From: JAENVU01 sp963801105
GTDB taxonomy: Bacteria; Actinomycetota; Acidimicrobiia; IMCC26256; JAENVU01
NCBI GenBank assembly: GCA_963801105.1
Contig: CAWDDH010000003.1
Location: forward strand, 3,038,001-3,102,000
Direction: 5' to 3'
Length of the DNA stretch: 64,000 bases
A model generated the notes under the pieces. It saw nothing but the letters and a program-made list of their open reading frames with translations. It was not told the DNA's origin and searched no databases. Shown piece by piece: positions 17,198-26,284 of this stretch. The position numbers and the translations under genes were made by a program. The stretch's first letter is position 1, and each line of letters opens with the position of its first letter.

Positions 17198-18088
17198 TCA
17201 CCAGCCGATGTCGGCGAGGAACGTGGCGACGAGACCCACCGTCGTCTCGGGGTTGTCGCCCGCGGCGTGGTGGCCGGCGGCCGCGATGGTCGCCAGTCGC
17301 GCGTCCGGGATGAGCGCGGCGATCTCCTCGGCGCCCTCGGAGGACAGGACGTCCGAGGCCGCACCGCGCAGCACCAGCACGGGACAGGTGAACCCGCGGA
17401 TGTCCTCGTCGAGGCCGGCGACCAGCTCCCGCCACCCGCCACCCTCGCCGATCTCGACGCCCGACCGCAGCCGCTTCGTGTACCCGTGCTTCCACTCCCA
17501 GCGGCCGTCGGGCCGCCGCCGCAGGTTGCGGGTCAGACGCTCGGGCCGCACGGCCCGCCGCCGGGGCAGGTACTCCGCCACCGCCGCCGCGGCCTCGTCG
17601 AGGTCCGCGAACGACTCGTGGGCGCGCATGAACTCCACGATCCGCTCCACCCCGGCGTCCTCGAGTCGGTGGGCGATGTCCACCAGGACGATTCCCGCGA
17701 CGAGCTCGGGCCGCGCGGCGGTCAGCGTCATCGAGACGAGGCCACCGAGCGACGCGCCGACCAGCACCGCCCGCTCGATGCCGAACGCCTCGAACAGCGG
17801 CGGCAGGGTCGCGGCGAGCGCCTGGCGGGACATGTCCTCGATCGGGTCGCTGTCGCCGTGCCACGGCAGATCCGGTGCGAGGACGTGGTGGCCGACGCCG
17901 AGCGCGGCGCCGAGCTCCTCCCACATGTACGCGGTCTGTCCGCCGCCGTGCAGGCACAGAACCGCCGGCGCGCCCGACGGTCCCCACTCGAGATAGTGCA
18001 CCTGCCGGTCGTCGACGAGCGTGAAGCCGCTGCGTCCGGCGGTGGGGATGTCGTGACGGGGGACGTTGGACTCGACCTCGGCGACCAT
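17198..18088 (-). CDS. Alpha/beta hydrolase
   Basis: The 296-residue product is a typical alpha/beta-hydrolase-fold enzyme. The oxyanion motif LCLHGGGQTAYMWEE, the nucleophile elbow VGASLGGLV (Ser about residue 115), VLVDIAHRLED and the late acid/base region PVLVLRGAASDVLS ... AAGHHAAGDNPE are all present. Similar proteins include meta-cleavage-product hydrolases, lactonases and esterases; the substrate cannot be assigned. No signal peptide is visible, so it acts in the cytoplasm. It is divergent from the DUF2889 gene, with a palindrome between them at 18098-18113. Confidence 0.87.
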   Translation of the reverse strand: MVAEVESNVPRHDIPTAGRSGFTLVDDRQVHYLEWGPSGAPAVLCLHGGGQTAYMWEELGAALGVGHHVLAPDLPWHGDSDPIEDMSRQALAATLPPLFEAFGIERAVLVGASLGGLVSMTLTAARPELVAGIVLVDIAHRLEDAGVERIVEFMRAHESFADLDEAAAAVAEYLPRRRAVRPERLTRNLRRRPDGRWEWKHGYTKRLRSGVEIGEGGGWRELVAGLDEDIRGFTCPVLVLRGAASDVLSSEGAEEIAALIPDARLATIAAAGHHAAGDNPETTVGLVATFLADIGW

Positions 18089-18097
18089 CGCCGCATC

Positions 18098-18113
18098 CTG
18101 ACACGACCGTCAT
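18098..18113. promoter_or_regulatory. Operator-like palindrome CTGACACGACCGTCAT
   Basis: CTGAC-ACGACC-GTCAT has one arm mismatch and lies between divergent starts at 18088 and 18134. The first eight bases are identical to the thiolase-associated site at 12616-12631. Confidence 0.4.
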
Positions 18114-18133
18114 CGGCGTGGCATCGTGGCCCT

Positions 18134-18913
18134 GTGCCGGACTCCGACGCCCCCGTCGTGCGTACCGGCGACCCGGCCCTCCCGTACCGCCGGCGCATCC
18201 GCCTGCTCCGCCGCGACCCGCACACGGTTTGGGGTGGGCTCGAGGACGACTTCCACCACTTCGAGGTCACGCTCACCCACGACGCCACCCACGTGCTCGA
18301 CGCCGTGCTCGACGCCCGTCGCTGGCCGTGGGCGACGTGCCCCGATGCCGGCGCGAACCTCCGCCGGCTCGTGGGCATGGAGCTGTCCGAGCGCTGCACC
18401 GCCGTCGCCGAGGCGACCGACCCGCGCTGGCAGTGCACCCACCAGTTCGACCTCGCCGGCCTGTGTGTCTCGCACGCCGCGCGCGGCACCGATCGGCGCG
18501 AGTACGAGGTCGCCCTCGACGTCGAGGACGGCACGATGCACCCACGGTTGTGGCGCGACGGTGCGCTGGTCCACGAATGGACACTCGGCCCGGGCGGCGT
18601 GGGCCGAGTGCTCGTCGACCCGCCCCCGTTCACCGACGCACCCTGGAAGGGCGGGTTCATCCGCTGGGTCGACGCCAACCTGCCACCGTTCGACGCGGAG
18701 GCGGCGATCGTGCTGCGGCGCGCGTGCGACATCGGCATGGGGCGCAGCATGGACCTCGAAGCCATCGGCACGGCGGTCGAGCTCGCCGACATCATGAGCG
18801 GCGTGTGCTACTCGATGCAGCCCGCGATCATGCCGGTCGCGTTCCGCACCCGCGGGACGATCCGCGACTTCGGCGCCCATCGCGACGCGCTGCTCCGCGG
18901 CCGCCCGTCCTGA
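18134..18913 (+). CDS. DUF2889 domain protein
   Basis: The 259-residue product fits the DUF2889 family, with RRIRLLRRDPHTVWGGLEDDFHHFEVTL near the N-terminus and the cysteine-containing end YSMQPAIMPVAFR. The family has no established function; in proteobacteria and actinobacteria it is often near amidohydrolase, acyl-CoA and steroid-like catabolic genes, as it is here. GTG 18134 (VPDSDAPVVRTGDPALPYRR) is the first start after the divergent promoter region; a much longer open frame upstream lies antisense to the hydrolase. It ends 10 nt before the convergent LLM oxidoreductase gene. Confidence 0.75.
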   Translation: MPDSDAPVVRTGDPALPYRRRIRLLRRDPHTVWGGLEDDFHHFEVTLTHDATHVLDAVLDARRWPWATCPDAGANLRRLVGMELSERCTAVAEATDPRWQCTHQFDLAGLCVSHAARGTDRREYEVALDVEDGTMHPRLWRDGALVHEWTLGPGGVGRVLVDPPPFTDAPWKGGFIRWVDANLPPFDAEAAIVLRRACDIGMGRSMDLEAIGTAVELADIMSGVCYSMQPAIMPVAFRTRGTIRDFGAHRDALLRGRPS

Positions 18914-18923
18914 CCGCGCCGAG

Positions 18924-19760
18924 TCAGCCCACCGAGTCCGCGAAGCGGGTCAGCGCCTCGACCGCCTCGGGTGAGCGGGACCACGGCGACACGATCAGCC
19001 GCGTGACCCCGAGGTCCTCCCAGCGCGCCACGTCGTCGCGCGAGGTCACCCGGCCCCCGAGGCAGATCTGGAACGGGACGTGGTCGCGACCGGCGGCCCC
19101 TCGCAACCCGGCCAGCCGGGCGATCTGCTCCGCGGCGGAGTCGAACGTGTGGCCCATCCCGATCCACCCGTCGCCCAGCGTCGCGGCCCGCCGCAGCGCC
19201 GCACGGCTCTCCCCGCCGACGAGCACCGGCGGGCGCGGTCGCTGGACCGGCTTGGGCTCGAACGCCACCGGCGCGAAGTCGAAGAACTCACCGTGGTGCT
19301 CGATCACCGGCTCGGTCCACAGGCGCGTGCAGACCTCGATCGCCTCGTCGACCCGCCGACCTCTGGTGGCGAAGTCGAGCCCGGCCGCGACCCATTCCTG
19401 CTCCAACCAGCTCGCCCCGATGCCGAACTCGACCCGACCGCCGCTCACCACGTCGAGCGTGGCGACGCCGCGGGCGGACACGAACGGATGGCGCAGGCCG
19501 AGGTTGTAGACGTGGGTCCCGAGCCGGAGCGTGGGCGCGCGGGCCGCGAGGAACCCGAGGTAGGTGAAGGCGTCGAAGACGGGGGTGGTCGGTGGGACCG
19601 GCGGATGCTCCTCTCCCCGCCTCGGCGAGCGTGACATCTCGACGGGGAACACGAGGTGCTCGGGCAACCAGACCGACTCGAACCCGAGCCGTTCCGCCGC
19701 GTCGACGGCGTCGAGGTGGAAGTGGGCGTTCAGCGCGCCGAGCGCGACGCCGAACCTCAC
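18924..19760 (-). CDS. LLM-class F420-dependent oxidoreductase (copy 1)
   Basis: The 278-residue product has the luciferase-like TIM-barrel pattern: GFESVWLPEHLVFP near the N-terminus, LRLGTHVYNLGLRHP, LDVVSGGRVEFGIGASW and VLVGGESRAALRRAATLGDGWIG. In actinobacteria this group (TIGR03619-like) uses the deazaflavin F420 rather than FMN, which is inferred from family. It probably oxidises or reduces an alcohol, ketone or unsaturated substrate in the cytoplasm. It precedes an SDR gene in the same direction by 16 nt in gene order (SDR upstream), so the two may form an operon. A paralogue lies at 55569-56477. Confidence 0.88.
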   Translation of the reverse strand: MRFGVALGALNAHFHLDAVDAAERLGFESVWLPEHLVFPVEMSRSPRRGEEHPPVPPTTPVFDAFTYLGFLAARAPTLRLGTHVYNLGLRHPFVSARGVATLDVVSGGRVEFGIGASWLEQEWVAAGLDFATRGRRVDEAIEVCTRLWTEPVIEHHGEFFDFAPVAFEPKPVQRPRPPVLVGGESRAALRRAATLGDGWIGMGHTFDSAAEQIARLAGLRGAAGRDHVPFQICLGGRVTSRDDVARWEDLGVTRLIVSPWSRSPEAVEALTRFADSVG

Positions 19761-19776
19761 GGCTCGCGGCGACCGG

Positions 19777-20556
19777 TCACGTCGTGAACGTTCCGTCGTC
19801 GGCGCGATGCCACCCGCCGGCGGCGCGGTTGCCCCCGTCGACGAGCAGGGTGGTGCCGGTCACGAACCCGGAGAGCGCGGGGTTGGCCAGGAAGACGACC
19901 GCCGCGGCGATGTCGTCGACGTGGCCCGACCGCGGCAGGGGCGTCCGGACGGGAACCTCACCGATCCCGGGTGTCGGGATGACGTCCGGCGCGATGCAGT
20001 TGACGCGGATCATCCGCTCCCCCAGCTCGAGCGCGAGCGTCTGCGTGAGATTGGCCACCGCGGCCTTCATCGCCGAGTAGACCGCGAACCCGGGCGCGGC
20101 CCGATGTGCCTCGATCGACGTGATGTTGACGACCGACCCTCCGGTCGCGGGCATGTGCGGTATCGCCGCGCGCACGAAGTTCGTCACGCTCGTGAAGTTC
20201 TCCCGGATCAGGGCGTCCTGGCCCTTGTCGTCGACGTCGAGGAACGGCGCGTGGAAGCCGCCGCCCGCGTTGTTCACCACGACGTCGATCCGTCCGAACC
20301 GCTCCGCGACGCGTTCGACCCAGGGGCGGACCTGCTCGCCGTCGCGCACGTCGAGGACGCCGGGGAACGCCTCACCACCCGCGGTGTCGATCTCGGCGAC
20401 CAGCGCGGCCAACTGCTCCTCGTCGCGGTCGCAGATCGCGACCTTCGCACCGAACGCGCTCAGCGCGGTGGCGCTCGCGCGACCGATGCCGACGGCCGCG
20501 CCGGTCACGACGGCGACGGTGTCGTCGAGCCGCACGGCGTCCGGGGTCAACGTCAC
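19777..20556 (-). CDS. SDR-family oxidoreductase (copy 1)
   Basis: This classical short-chain dehydrogenase/reductase has 259 residues. The nucleotide-binding motif is TGAAVGIGRA, the NNAG motif is VVNNAGGGF, the catalytic serine follows NITS and the Tyr-Lys pair is YSAMK. The C-terminus ends with TTLLVDGGNRAAGG, typical of 3-ketoacyl reductase or alcohol dehydrogenase types. GTG 20556 lies 8 nt after a TAGGGT hexamer (20565-20570), a leaderless arrangement. It is divergent from another SDR at 20616 and upstream of the LLM oxidoreductase. The substrate is unknown. Confidence 0.9.
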   Translation of the reverse strand: MTLTPDAVRLDDTVAVVTGAAVGIGRASATALSAFGAKVAICDRDEEQLAALVAEIDTAGGEAFPGVLDVRDGEQVRPWVERVAERFGRIDVVVNNAGGGFHAPFLDVDDKGQDALIRENFTSVTNFVRAAIPHMPATGGSVVNITSIEAHRAAPGFAVYSAMKAAVANLTQTLALELGERMIRVNCIAPDVIPTPGIGEVPVRTPLPRSGHVDDIAAAVVFLANPALSGFVTGTTLLVDGGNRAAGGWHRADDGTFTT

Positions 20557-20559
20557 GGG

Positions 20560-20585
20560 CGGGGACCCTACCGTCCCCGTACACT
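20560..20585. promoter_or_regulatory. Divergent SDR promoters with palindrome CGGGGAC-N6-GTCCCCG
   Basis: The inverted repeat (20560-20579, 7-bp arms) covers the minus-strand -10 TAGGGT (20565-20570) and abuts a plus-strand -10 TACACT (20580-20585). One regulator could control both divergent SDR genes. Confidence 0.5.
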
Positions 20586-20615
20586 CGCCCGGTTCCGAAC
20601 CCGGGAGGTGTCGTC

Positions 20616-21416
20616 GTGGGGTACTCCGTCGCAGGCAAGCACGTGCTCGTCACCGGGGCGTCGACCGGCATCGGCGCCGCGCTGGCCGTCGGGCTCGCCG
20701 AGGCCGGTGCCGTCGTCGGGATCTGCGCTCGCCGGGAGCCCGAGCTCGCCGAGGTGCTCGCGCAGGTACGCGAGCACTCGCCGGAGTCGCGCATGTGGAC
20801 GATCGACCTCGGCGACCTCGACGCGCTCGAAGGCTTCGCGGCCGACGTGAGCATGGAGATGGGCGGGCTCGACGTGCTCGTCAACAACGCGGGCATCCCG
20901 AAGCGACGCAACGTGCTGGCCCTCGACCCACCGACGGTCGAAGCGGTGATGCACCTCAACTACTTCTCGCCGGTGCGGCTCATGCTCGCGTTCCTCCCCG
21001 AGCTGATCGAGCGCTCGGGCCGGATCGTGAACATCTCGTCGGTCGCGGCCCGGCTCGGCCCTCCCGGCGAGGCCGCGTACACGGCCTCGAAGGCTGCGCT
21101 CACGGGCTTCTCCGAGTCGATGCAGGTGGACCTCGGCGTCGCCGGCCACGACGTGCAGGTCCACGTGGTCAACCCCGGAGTGATCGACACCCGCCTGTTC
21201 CACCTGCCCGACAACGATCCGTCGATCACCCCGATCGAGGCATTGCCGACCAGCGCGATGGTCCAGCCCGTCCTGGACGCGCTCGACGCGGGCACATTCG
21301 AGATCTACGTGCCGGGCTACTTCGCCGACATCGTGGGTGCCCGCTTCCCCGACACCGGTGCGTTCCTCGCCGGCTCCATCGCCTGGGCACGCGAGCAGAC
21401 CGGCGCGGACGCCTGA
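20616..21416 (+). CDS. SDR-family oxidoreductase (copy 2)
   Basis: The 266-residue product is a classical SDR with TGASTGIGAA, LVNNAGIPKRR, NISSVAARLGPPG and the catalytic YTASK. The C-terminal region PGYFADIVGARFPDTGAFLAGSIAW is longer than in ketoreductases and resembles actinobacterial SDRs acting on fatty acyl or sterol-like substrates; this is weak evidence. The GTG start at 20616 is preceded by GGGAGGTG and a TACACT -10 (20580-20585). It is monocistronic and divergent from the SDR at 19777. Confidence 0.88.
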   Translation: MGYSVAGKHVLVTGASTGIGAALAVGLAEAGAVVGICARREPELAEVLAQVREHSPESRMWTIDLGDLDALEGFAADVSMEMGGLDVLVNNAGIPKRRNVLALDPPTVEAVMHLNYFSPVRLMLAFLPELIERSGRIVNISSVAARLGPPGEAAYTASKAALTGFSESMQVDLGVAGHDVQVHVVNPGVIDTRLFHLPDNDPSITPIEALPTSAMVQPVLDALDAGTFEIYVPGYFADIVGARFPDTGAFLAGSIAWAREQTGADA

Positions 21417-21450
21417 CCCTCCCCGTTCTTGGGTCGGCGGGGCTCGCGTG

Positions 21451-22218
21451 TCAGTCGAACAGATCGGGCTGCTCGCCGGTGATGACGTCCCAGAGAGGGC
21501 GGAACGAGAACCGCCCGGCCGCGTGGGACCCGACCTGGCGCGCCGTGAGCTCGGCGACCTCGGGAGCGATGAGCACCGGCGTCCCGGCCGCCTCGGCGAG
21601 CAGCTGCGCCTGGCAGGAGCGCTCCATGGTGACGAACCACCACGCGGCCTCTTCGACCGAGTGACCGACGGTCAGCAGGCCGTGGTTCCGCAGGATGACG
21701 GCTTTGCGGTCACCGAGCGTCTCGCCGATGCGACGGCCCTCCTCGAGGTCCAGCACGACCCCGGTGAAGTCGTCGAGCAGGGCATGGTCACCGTAGAACG
21801 CGCAGGCGTCCTGGGTGATCGGGTCGAGCGTGCGCCCGAGGGCCGACCAGGACTTGCCGTAGATCGAGTGCGCATGCGCCGCCGCGACGACGTCGGGCCG
21901 GGCCGCGTGCACCTGCGAGTGGATCGCGAACGCGGCGGCGTTCACGGGCTGATCCCCCTCGACGATGTCACCCGCATGGTTCACGAGCAACAGGTCCGAG
22001 ACGCGCATCTGCTTGAACGAGCGCCCGAATGGATTGACCCAGAAGTGGTCGGCAAGCTCCGGGTCGCGCGCGGTGATGTGGCCGGCGACGCCCTCGTCGA
22101 AGCCGAACCTGCCGAAGATCCGGAAGGCGCCGGCCAACCGCTGCTTGCGGTAGAGCCGCTCCTCCTCGATCGTCCGGTTGTCCGGGAACGTCGGGATCTC
22201 GATGTCGGTCGTCGCCAT
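21451..22218 (-). CDS. Class II aldolase/adducin family protein
   Basis: The 255-residue product is a class II aldolase/adducin-fold protein. Zinc ligands are visible in the HAHS motif (AAAHAHSIYG) and the late ILRNHGLLTVG, and an N-terminal GHITARDPE matches the family signature. Members include fuculose-phosphate aldolase, ribulose-phosphate epimerase-like proteins and decarboxylases; the wider N-terminus with RKQRLAGAFRIFGRFGFDEG fits the uncharacterised class common in actinobacteria and proteobacteria. ATG 22218 is the family start; an extension to 22284 is arginine-rich and unsupported. Confidence 0.87.
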   Translation of the reverse strand: MATTDIEIPTFPDNRTIEEERLYRKQRLAGAFRIFGRFGFDEGVAGHITARDPELADHFWVNPFGRSFKQMRVSDLLLVNHAGDIVEGDQPVNAAAFAIHSQVHAARPDVVAAAHAHSIYGKSWSALGRTLDPITQDACAFYGDHALLDDFTGVVLDLEEGRRIGETLGDRKAVILRNHGLLTVGHSVEEAAWWFVTMERSCQAQLLAEAAGTPVLIAPEVAELTARQVGSHAAGRFSFRPLWDVITGEQPDLFD

Positions 22219-22453
22219 GCCCGAGAGGCTACGCCTCGGTGAGCAGCCTCGACGATTGACCCGTCGACGCACAACTGATGGCAACGCAGCCCGCCCACGA
22301 GGGGATGCTCACGCATGTGTGGCCTCCCCGGTCTGGGTGCTCGCGAGCAGCGTCCTGCTCCTCAGAGACTCCTCGGGCTCTTCCGGACGGGCTTGACCCA
22401 GAGGCATCGGTGCGCCGGTCGGGTGCCGGTCCCGTCGCGCCCCGCGACCGGGC
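22219..22453. other. Intergenic region, no gene recognised
   Basis: This 235-nt gap lies between the class II aldolase start and the gpmA stop. I checked for a tRNA cloverleaf and for a coding remnant and saw neither. It contains a possible terminator hairpin at 22434-22448 next to gpmA. A short open frame with a GGGGAGG-like leader near 22316 only runs as an alternate frame into the aldolase gene. Confidence 0.5.
22434..22448 (-). terminator. Possible terminator hairpin after gpmA
   Basis: GTCGCG-CCC-CGCGAC forms a perfect 6-bp stem with 3-nt loop 5 nt beyond the gpmA stop. No T-run follows. Confidence 0.35.
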
Positions 22454-23179
22454 TCAGCCCGCCTGCTTGCTCACCGCCGCGGCCGCCGCCTCCGCCCCTT
22501 CCGGGTCGAGGTACCGCCAGGAGCGGACCCGCATCCGCTCGTCGAGGTCGTAGACCCGGGGCTGGCCCGTCGGGATGTTCAACTCGACGACCTCCTCCCG
22601 GGTGAGACCCTCGAGATGCATCGCGAGCGCACGCAGGGAGTTCCCGTGCGCGGCGACGAGGGCGAGGTGCCCGGCGATGAGGTCGGGGACGATGCCGTCG
22701 TACCAGTAGGGCAGCATCCGTGCGACGACGTCCGCGAGGCACTCCGATTTCGGGATGACGTCGGGCGGCAGCGCGGCGTAGCGCTCGTCGATCCACGGGT
22801 CCTCGAGCAACGGCTCCGGCGGGACGTCGTAGGAGCGTCGCCAGATCTTCACCTGGTCCTCGCCGAACTGCGCCGAGGTCTCCTTCTTGTCCTTGCCCTG
22901 CAACGCGCCGTAGTGGCGCTCGTTGAGCCGCCACGAGCGCCGCACCGGGACCCACGACCGCTCGCACGCGCGCAGCGCCAACTCGGCGGTGCGGATCGCG
23001 CGCCGCTGGACCGACGTGTGGACCACCGTCGGCAGCACGTCGTGCTCGGTCAGCATCTCGCCGCCCCGGACGGCCTCGCGCTCCCCCTGCTCGGTCAGGT
23101 CGACGTCGACCCAGCCGGTGAACAGGTTCTGCAGGTTCCATTCGCTCTGGCCGTGCCGGAGCAGGATCAGTGTGGGCAT
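22454..23179 (-). CDS. gpmA: 2,3-bisphosphoglycerate-dependent phosphoglycerate mutase
   Basis: The 241-residue enzyme interconverts 3- and 2-phosphoglycerate in glycolysis. It carries the catalytic histidine motif LLRHGQSEWN (His at residue 9), NLFTGWVDVDLTEQG, LNERHYGALQG with the acid-base glutamate, and the second histidine in VAAHGNSLRAL. Length is slightly under the 250 of E. coli GpmA. ATG 23179 lies exactly 7 nt after TATCCT (23187-23192), pointing to a leaderless mRNA. It is separated from the aldehyde dehydrogenase by 21 nt but probably has its own promoter. Confidence 0.95.
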   Translation of the reverse strand: MPTLILLRHGQSEWNLQNLFTGWVDVDLTEQGEREAVRGGEMLTEHDVLPTVVHTSVQRRAIRTAELALRACERSWVPVRRSWRLNERHYGALQGKDKKETSAQFGEDQVKIWRRSYDVPPEPLLEDPWIDERYAALPPDVIPKSECLADVVARMLPYWYDGIVPDLIAGHLALVAAHGNSLRALAMHLEGLTREEVVELNIPTGQPRVYDLDERMRVRSWRYLDPEGAEAAAAAVSKQAG

Positions 23180-23186
23180 CGGCCGG

Positions 23187-23192
23187 AGGATA
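23187..23192 (-). promoter_or_regulatory. -10 hexamer TATCCT, gpmA
   Basis: TATCCT is 7 nt before the gpmA ATG, the leaderless spacing seen repeatedly in this window. Confidence 0.5.
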
Positions 23193-23200
23193 CGCGCGCC

Positions 23201-24671
23201 CTACGCCGGGGCGGGCAACCCGACCGTCTTGGTCTGGAGGTACTCCTCGAAGCCCGCGACGCCGTGCTCACGCCCGAGGCCGCTCTGCTTGTACCCGCCG
23301 AAGGGCGAGTCCGGGCCGAACCACTGGCCACCGTTGACCGCGACGGTGCCGGTCCGCAGCCGCTTCGCGATCGCGTACGCGCGGTCGAGGTCCGCCCCGC
23401 TCACCGCGCCCGAGAGCCCGTAGCGCGAGTTGTTCGCGATCCGCACGGCGTCGTCGTCGTCGTCGTACGGGATGACGACGAGCACCGGGCCGAAGATCTC
23501 CTCCTGGGCGATCGTGGAATCGGGATCGACGTCGACGAACAGCGTCGGCTCGACGTAGTAGCCCTTCTCCAGGTGGGCCGGCCGGCCGCCGCCCACGAGC
23601 AGGCGCGCGCCCTCGGACTTGCCCTGCTCGATGTACCCGAGCACGCGCTCACGCTGGCGGGCGTTGATCAGCGGACCCTGAAGGTTCGCGGCGTCCATCG
23701 GGTCGCCGTAGCTCCAGCTCTCGAACGCCGCCTTGAGCAGCTCGACACCCTCGTCGTAGCGCGACCGCGGCAGCAGCATCCGGGTGGTGATCGCACAGCC
23801 CTGCCCACCGTGCATGCACACCATCGCTCCGCTCCCGCACTGGGCTTCGAGGTCGGCGTCGTCGAGGATGATGTTGGCCGACTTGCCGCCGAGCTCCAGG
23901 AAGACGCGCTTCAGCGTCTCCGCCCCGCCGGCCATGATCCGCTTGCCCACCACGGTCGAGCCGGTGAACGAGATCATGTCGACCCGCGGATCGGCGGTCA
24001 GCATCTCGCCGACGGTCGCCGGGTCCCCCGACGTCACCACGTTGAACACGCCCGCCGGGATGTCGGTGTACTCGGCCGCGACCTTCCCGATGTGCGTGGC
24101 GCTCCACGGCGTATCCGGCGCGGGCTTCAGGATCACGGAGTTCCCCGCGGCCAGCGCCGGGACGATCTTGGACAGGTTGAGCATGAACGGGAAGTTCCAG
24201 GGGGTGATGGCACCCACGACGCCGATCGGCTCCCGCAGCACCCGTCGCGGCACTGCGCTGCCCGAAGAACTCGTGCACCGGGAGGTCGCGCTCCCACTCG
24301 ACCCGGTCGATGCACTCGATGTCCCACTCCATGTCGTCGATGCAGCTGTCCTGCTGGATCGCGTACGTGAGCATGATCGGAGTCCCGACCTCGGTGACGA
24401 TCTGGGGCCGCAGGGTCTCGCGCTCCTTGGCCAGCGCCTCCTGGAGCTGGCGGAGACCGCGCCTGCGCAGCTCCCGGTCCCTGGACCACCCCGTCTCGTC
24501 GAAGGCGCGCCGGGCGGCCGCGATCGCACGCTCCATGTCGGCGGGACCGGCGTCGGCGACCTGTCCGGCCACCTCCTCGGTCGCGGGATTGACGTTGGCG
24601 TAGGTCGCGCCGGACTCGGCCTCGACCAGGTCGCCGTCGATCAACATCCGGTGCTCACCCGTGACGCTCAT
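23201..24671 (-). pseudogene. Aldehyde dehydrogenase, interrupted by one frame break
   Basis: The intact sense is an NAD(P)-dependent aldehyde dehydrogenase of about 490 residues. The N-terminal part from ATG 24671 reads to DLPVHEFFGQ; then at about 24255-24262 the frame moves +1 and VPRRVLREPIGVVGAITPWNFPF continues. The rest is complete: FTGSTVVG, the general base in LELGGKS, the nucleophile in GGQGCAITTRM, EEIFGPV and FGGYKQSGLGRE. Catalytic Glu and Cys are therefore kept. The GC-rich context of the break suggests a one-base insertion error. GAGGTT precedes the start and a TACGCT hexamer lies about 25-50 nt upstream. It is divergent from Ppx/GppA. A second, intact aldehyde dehydrogenase is at 50231. 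Confidence 0.82.
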
Positions 24672-24725
24672 GCAACCTCGATTCTCCCGGGGCGTTCGTG
24701 GCGCGGAGCGTACTTCGGGTGCCCG

Positions 24726-24731
24726 TAGCCT
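24726..24731 (+). promoter_or_regulatory. -10 hexamer TAGCCT, Ppx/GppA gene
   Basis: TAGCCT lies exactly 7 nt before ATG 24739, giving a predicted leaderless transcript. Confidence 0.5.
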
Positions 24732-24738
24732 GGAGTCG

Positions 24739-26282
24739 ATGCGCGTCGCCGCCGTGGACCTCGGATCGAACTCCTTCCACCTCGTGATCGCCGACGTCCA
24801 CCCGGACGGCAGCCTCACGCCGGTGAGCGGCGAGAAGGAGATGCTGCGCCTCGGCGACGTCGTGAGCCGCGAGGGCATGATCACCCCGGAGGCCGCCGAC
24901 GCCGCCGTCGCGACGATGCGCCGGTTCCGGCTGATGGCCGAGGCCGCCGGGGCGACCGAGATCCTGGCCTGCGCGACCAGCGCCCTCCGGAGCGCGTCCA
25001 ACGGCGACGAGGTGCTCGACCGGATCGCCGAGGAGGCTGGCATCGACGCCGACGCGATCGACGGCATCGAGGAAGCGCGCCTGATCTTCACGGCCATCCG
25101 CGCCGCGGTGGTCATCGATCCCGGCGCCGGCGGTCTGCTTCGATCTCGGCGGCGGGAGCCTCGAGATCATGGTCGGCGACTCGTCCCAACTCCAGTGGGC
25201 GGCCAGCGAGCGCCTCGGCGTCGCCCGCCTGACCAACGAGTTCGTGCGCTCGGACCCGATCGAGAAGGCCGACCGACGCCGGCTCCGCAAGCACATCGTG
25301 GAGGTGCTCGGACCACGCGCGGTCGAGGTGGCCGAGCTGGAGCCCAAGATGGCCATCGGCAGCAGCGGCACCATCGAGGACCTCGCCCACATGATCGCGG
25401 CGCGTCCGCGACGAGTCGGTGCCGCGGACCTTCCATCACCTCACGTTCACGCGTGCCGAGCTCGAGGATCTGCGCGACGAGATCGTCGGCGCCACGAGCG
25501 CGCAGCGGCGCAAGCTCGCGGGGCTCGACGCCAAGCGTGTGGACCTGATCGTCGCAGGCGTCGAGCTGATGACGATCGCGATGGAGCTCTTCGACGTCGC
25601 GGAGATGACGGTGAGCGAATGGGCCCTCCGTGAAGGGATGGTGCTCGACGCCGTCGGCCGCCACGATCCCGCCGACTGGTCCGACGACCCGTTCGCGATC
25701 CGGCGCGCCTCGGTGATGGCCCTCGCCCGTCGCTGCTCTTGGCCCGAGGCGCACTCCACGCGGGTCACCGAGCTCGCGCTCTCGCTGTTCGACCAGCTCC
25801 AGGAGCTGCACGGTCTCGACGACGAGGACCGCGAGCTGCTCGAGTACGCGGCGATCCTGCACGACATCGGCGAGCACGTCGCCCACGAGGGCCACGACCG
25901 GCACGCCGCGTACCTCGTCCAGCACGGACGGCTCCGTGGGCTCGCCCCCGCCGCGGTCACCGAGCTCGCCGCGCTCGTGCGCTGGCACCGTCGCGGCGAC
26001 CCGAAGGCGAACGACGACCTCGTCGGCGAGCTCGACGACGACCAGCGCGACCGCATCCGCAAGCTCGAGGCGATCCTCCGTATCGCCGACGGTCTCGACC
26101 GGGGGCGCAAGCAGATCGTCACCGGTGTCGGCGCGCGCGTCGGTCCGGAGCTCGTCCTGTTGCACATCCAGGCCGACGGTGACCCCGAGCTCGAGCTCTG
26201 GGGCGCGCGCCGCAAGCGTGACCTCTTCGAGAAGATCTTCGACCGCGAGCTCGAGCTGACCGCCCACCCGTCCGGCCGGTAG
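24739..26282 (+). pseudogene. Ppx/GppA exopolyphosphatase with HD domain, interrupted by two frame breaks
   Basis: The intact sense is a Ppx/GppA phosphatase of about 514 residues, which hydrolyses polyphosphate or pppGpp. It opens AAVDLGSNSFHLVIAD (actin-like phosphate loop) and EKEMLRLGDVV. At about 25120-25126 the frame moves +1, after which CFDLGGGSLEI, the second phosphate loop, reads correctly. A second +1 move at about 25403-25410 leads into ESVPRTFHHLTFTRAELEDLR. The C-terminal HD-type domain (LEYAAILHDIGEHVAHEGHDRHAAYLVQ) is intact, as in the long E. coli Ppx type. Both breaks look like single extra bases in GC runs. ATG 24739 sits 7 nt after TAGCCT. It is divergent from the aldehyde dehydrogenase and ends 2 nt before the convergent TetR gene. 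Confidence 0.82.
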
Positions 26283-26284
26283 CG

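Noticed and set aside
22219..22453. Possible tRNA or small gene in the gap before gpmA
   Set aside because: No cloverleaf with a plausible acceptor stem and T-loop was seen, and short frames there run in an alternate frame into the aldolase gene.
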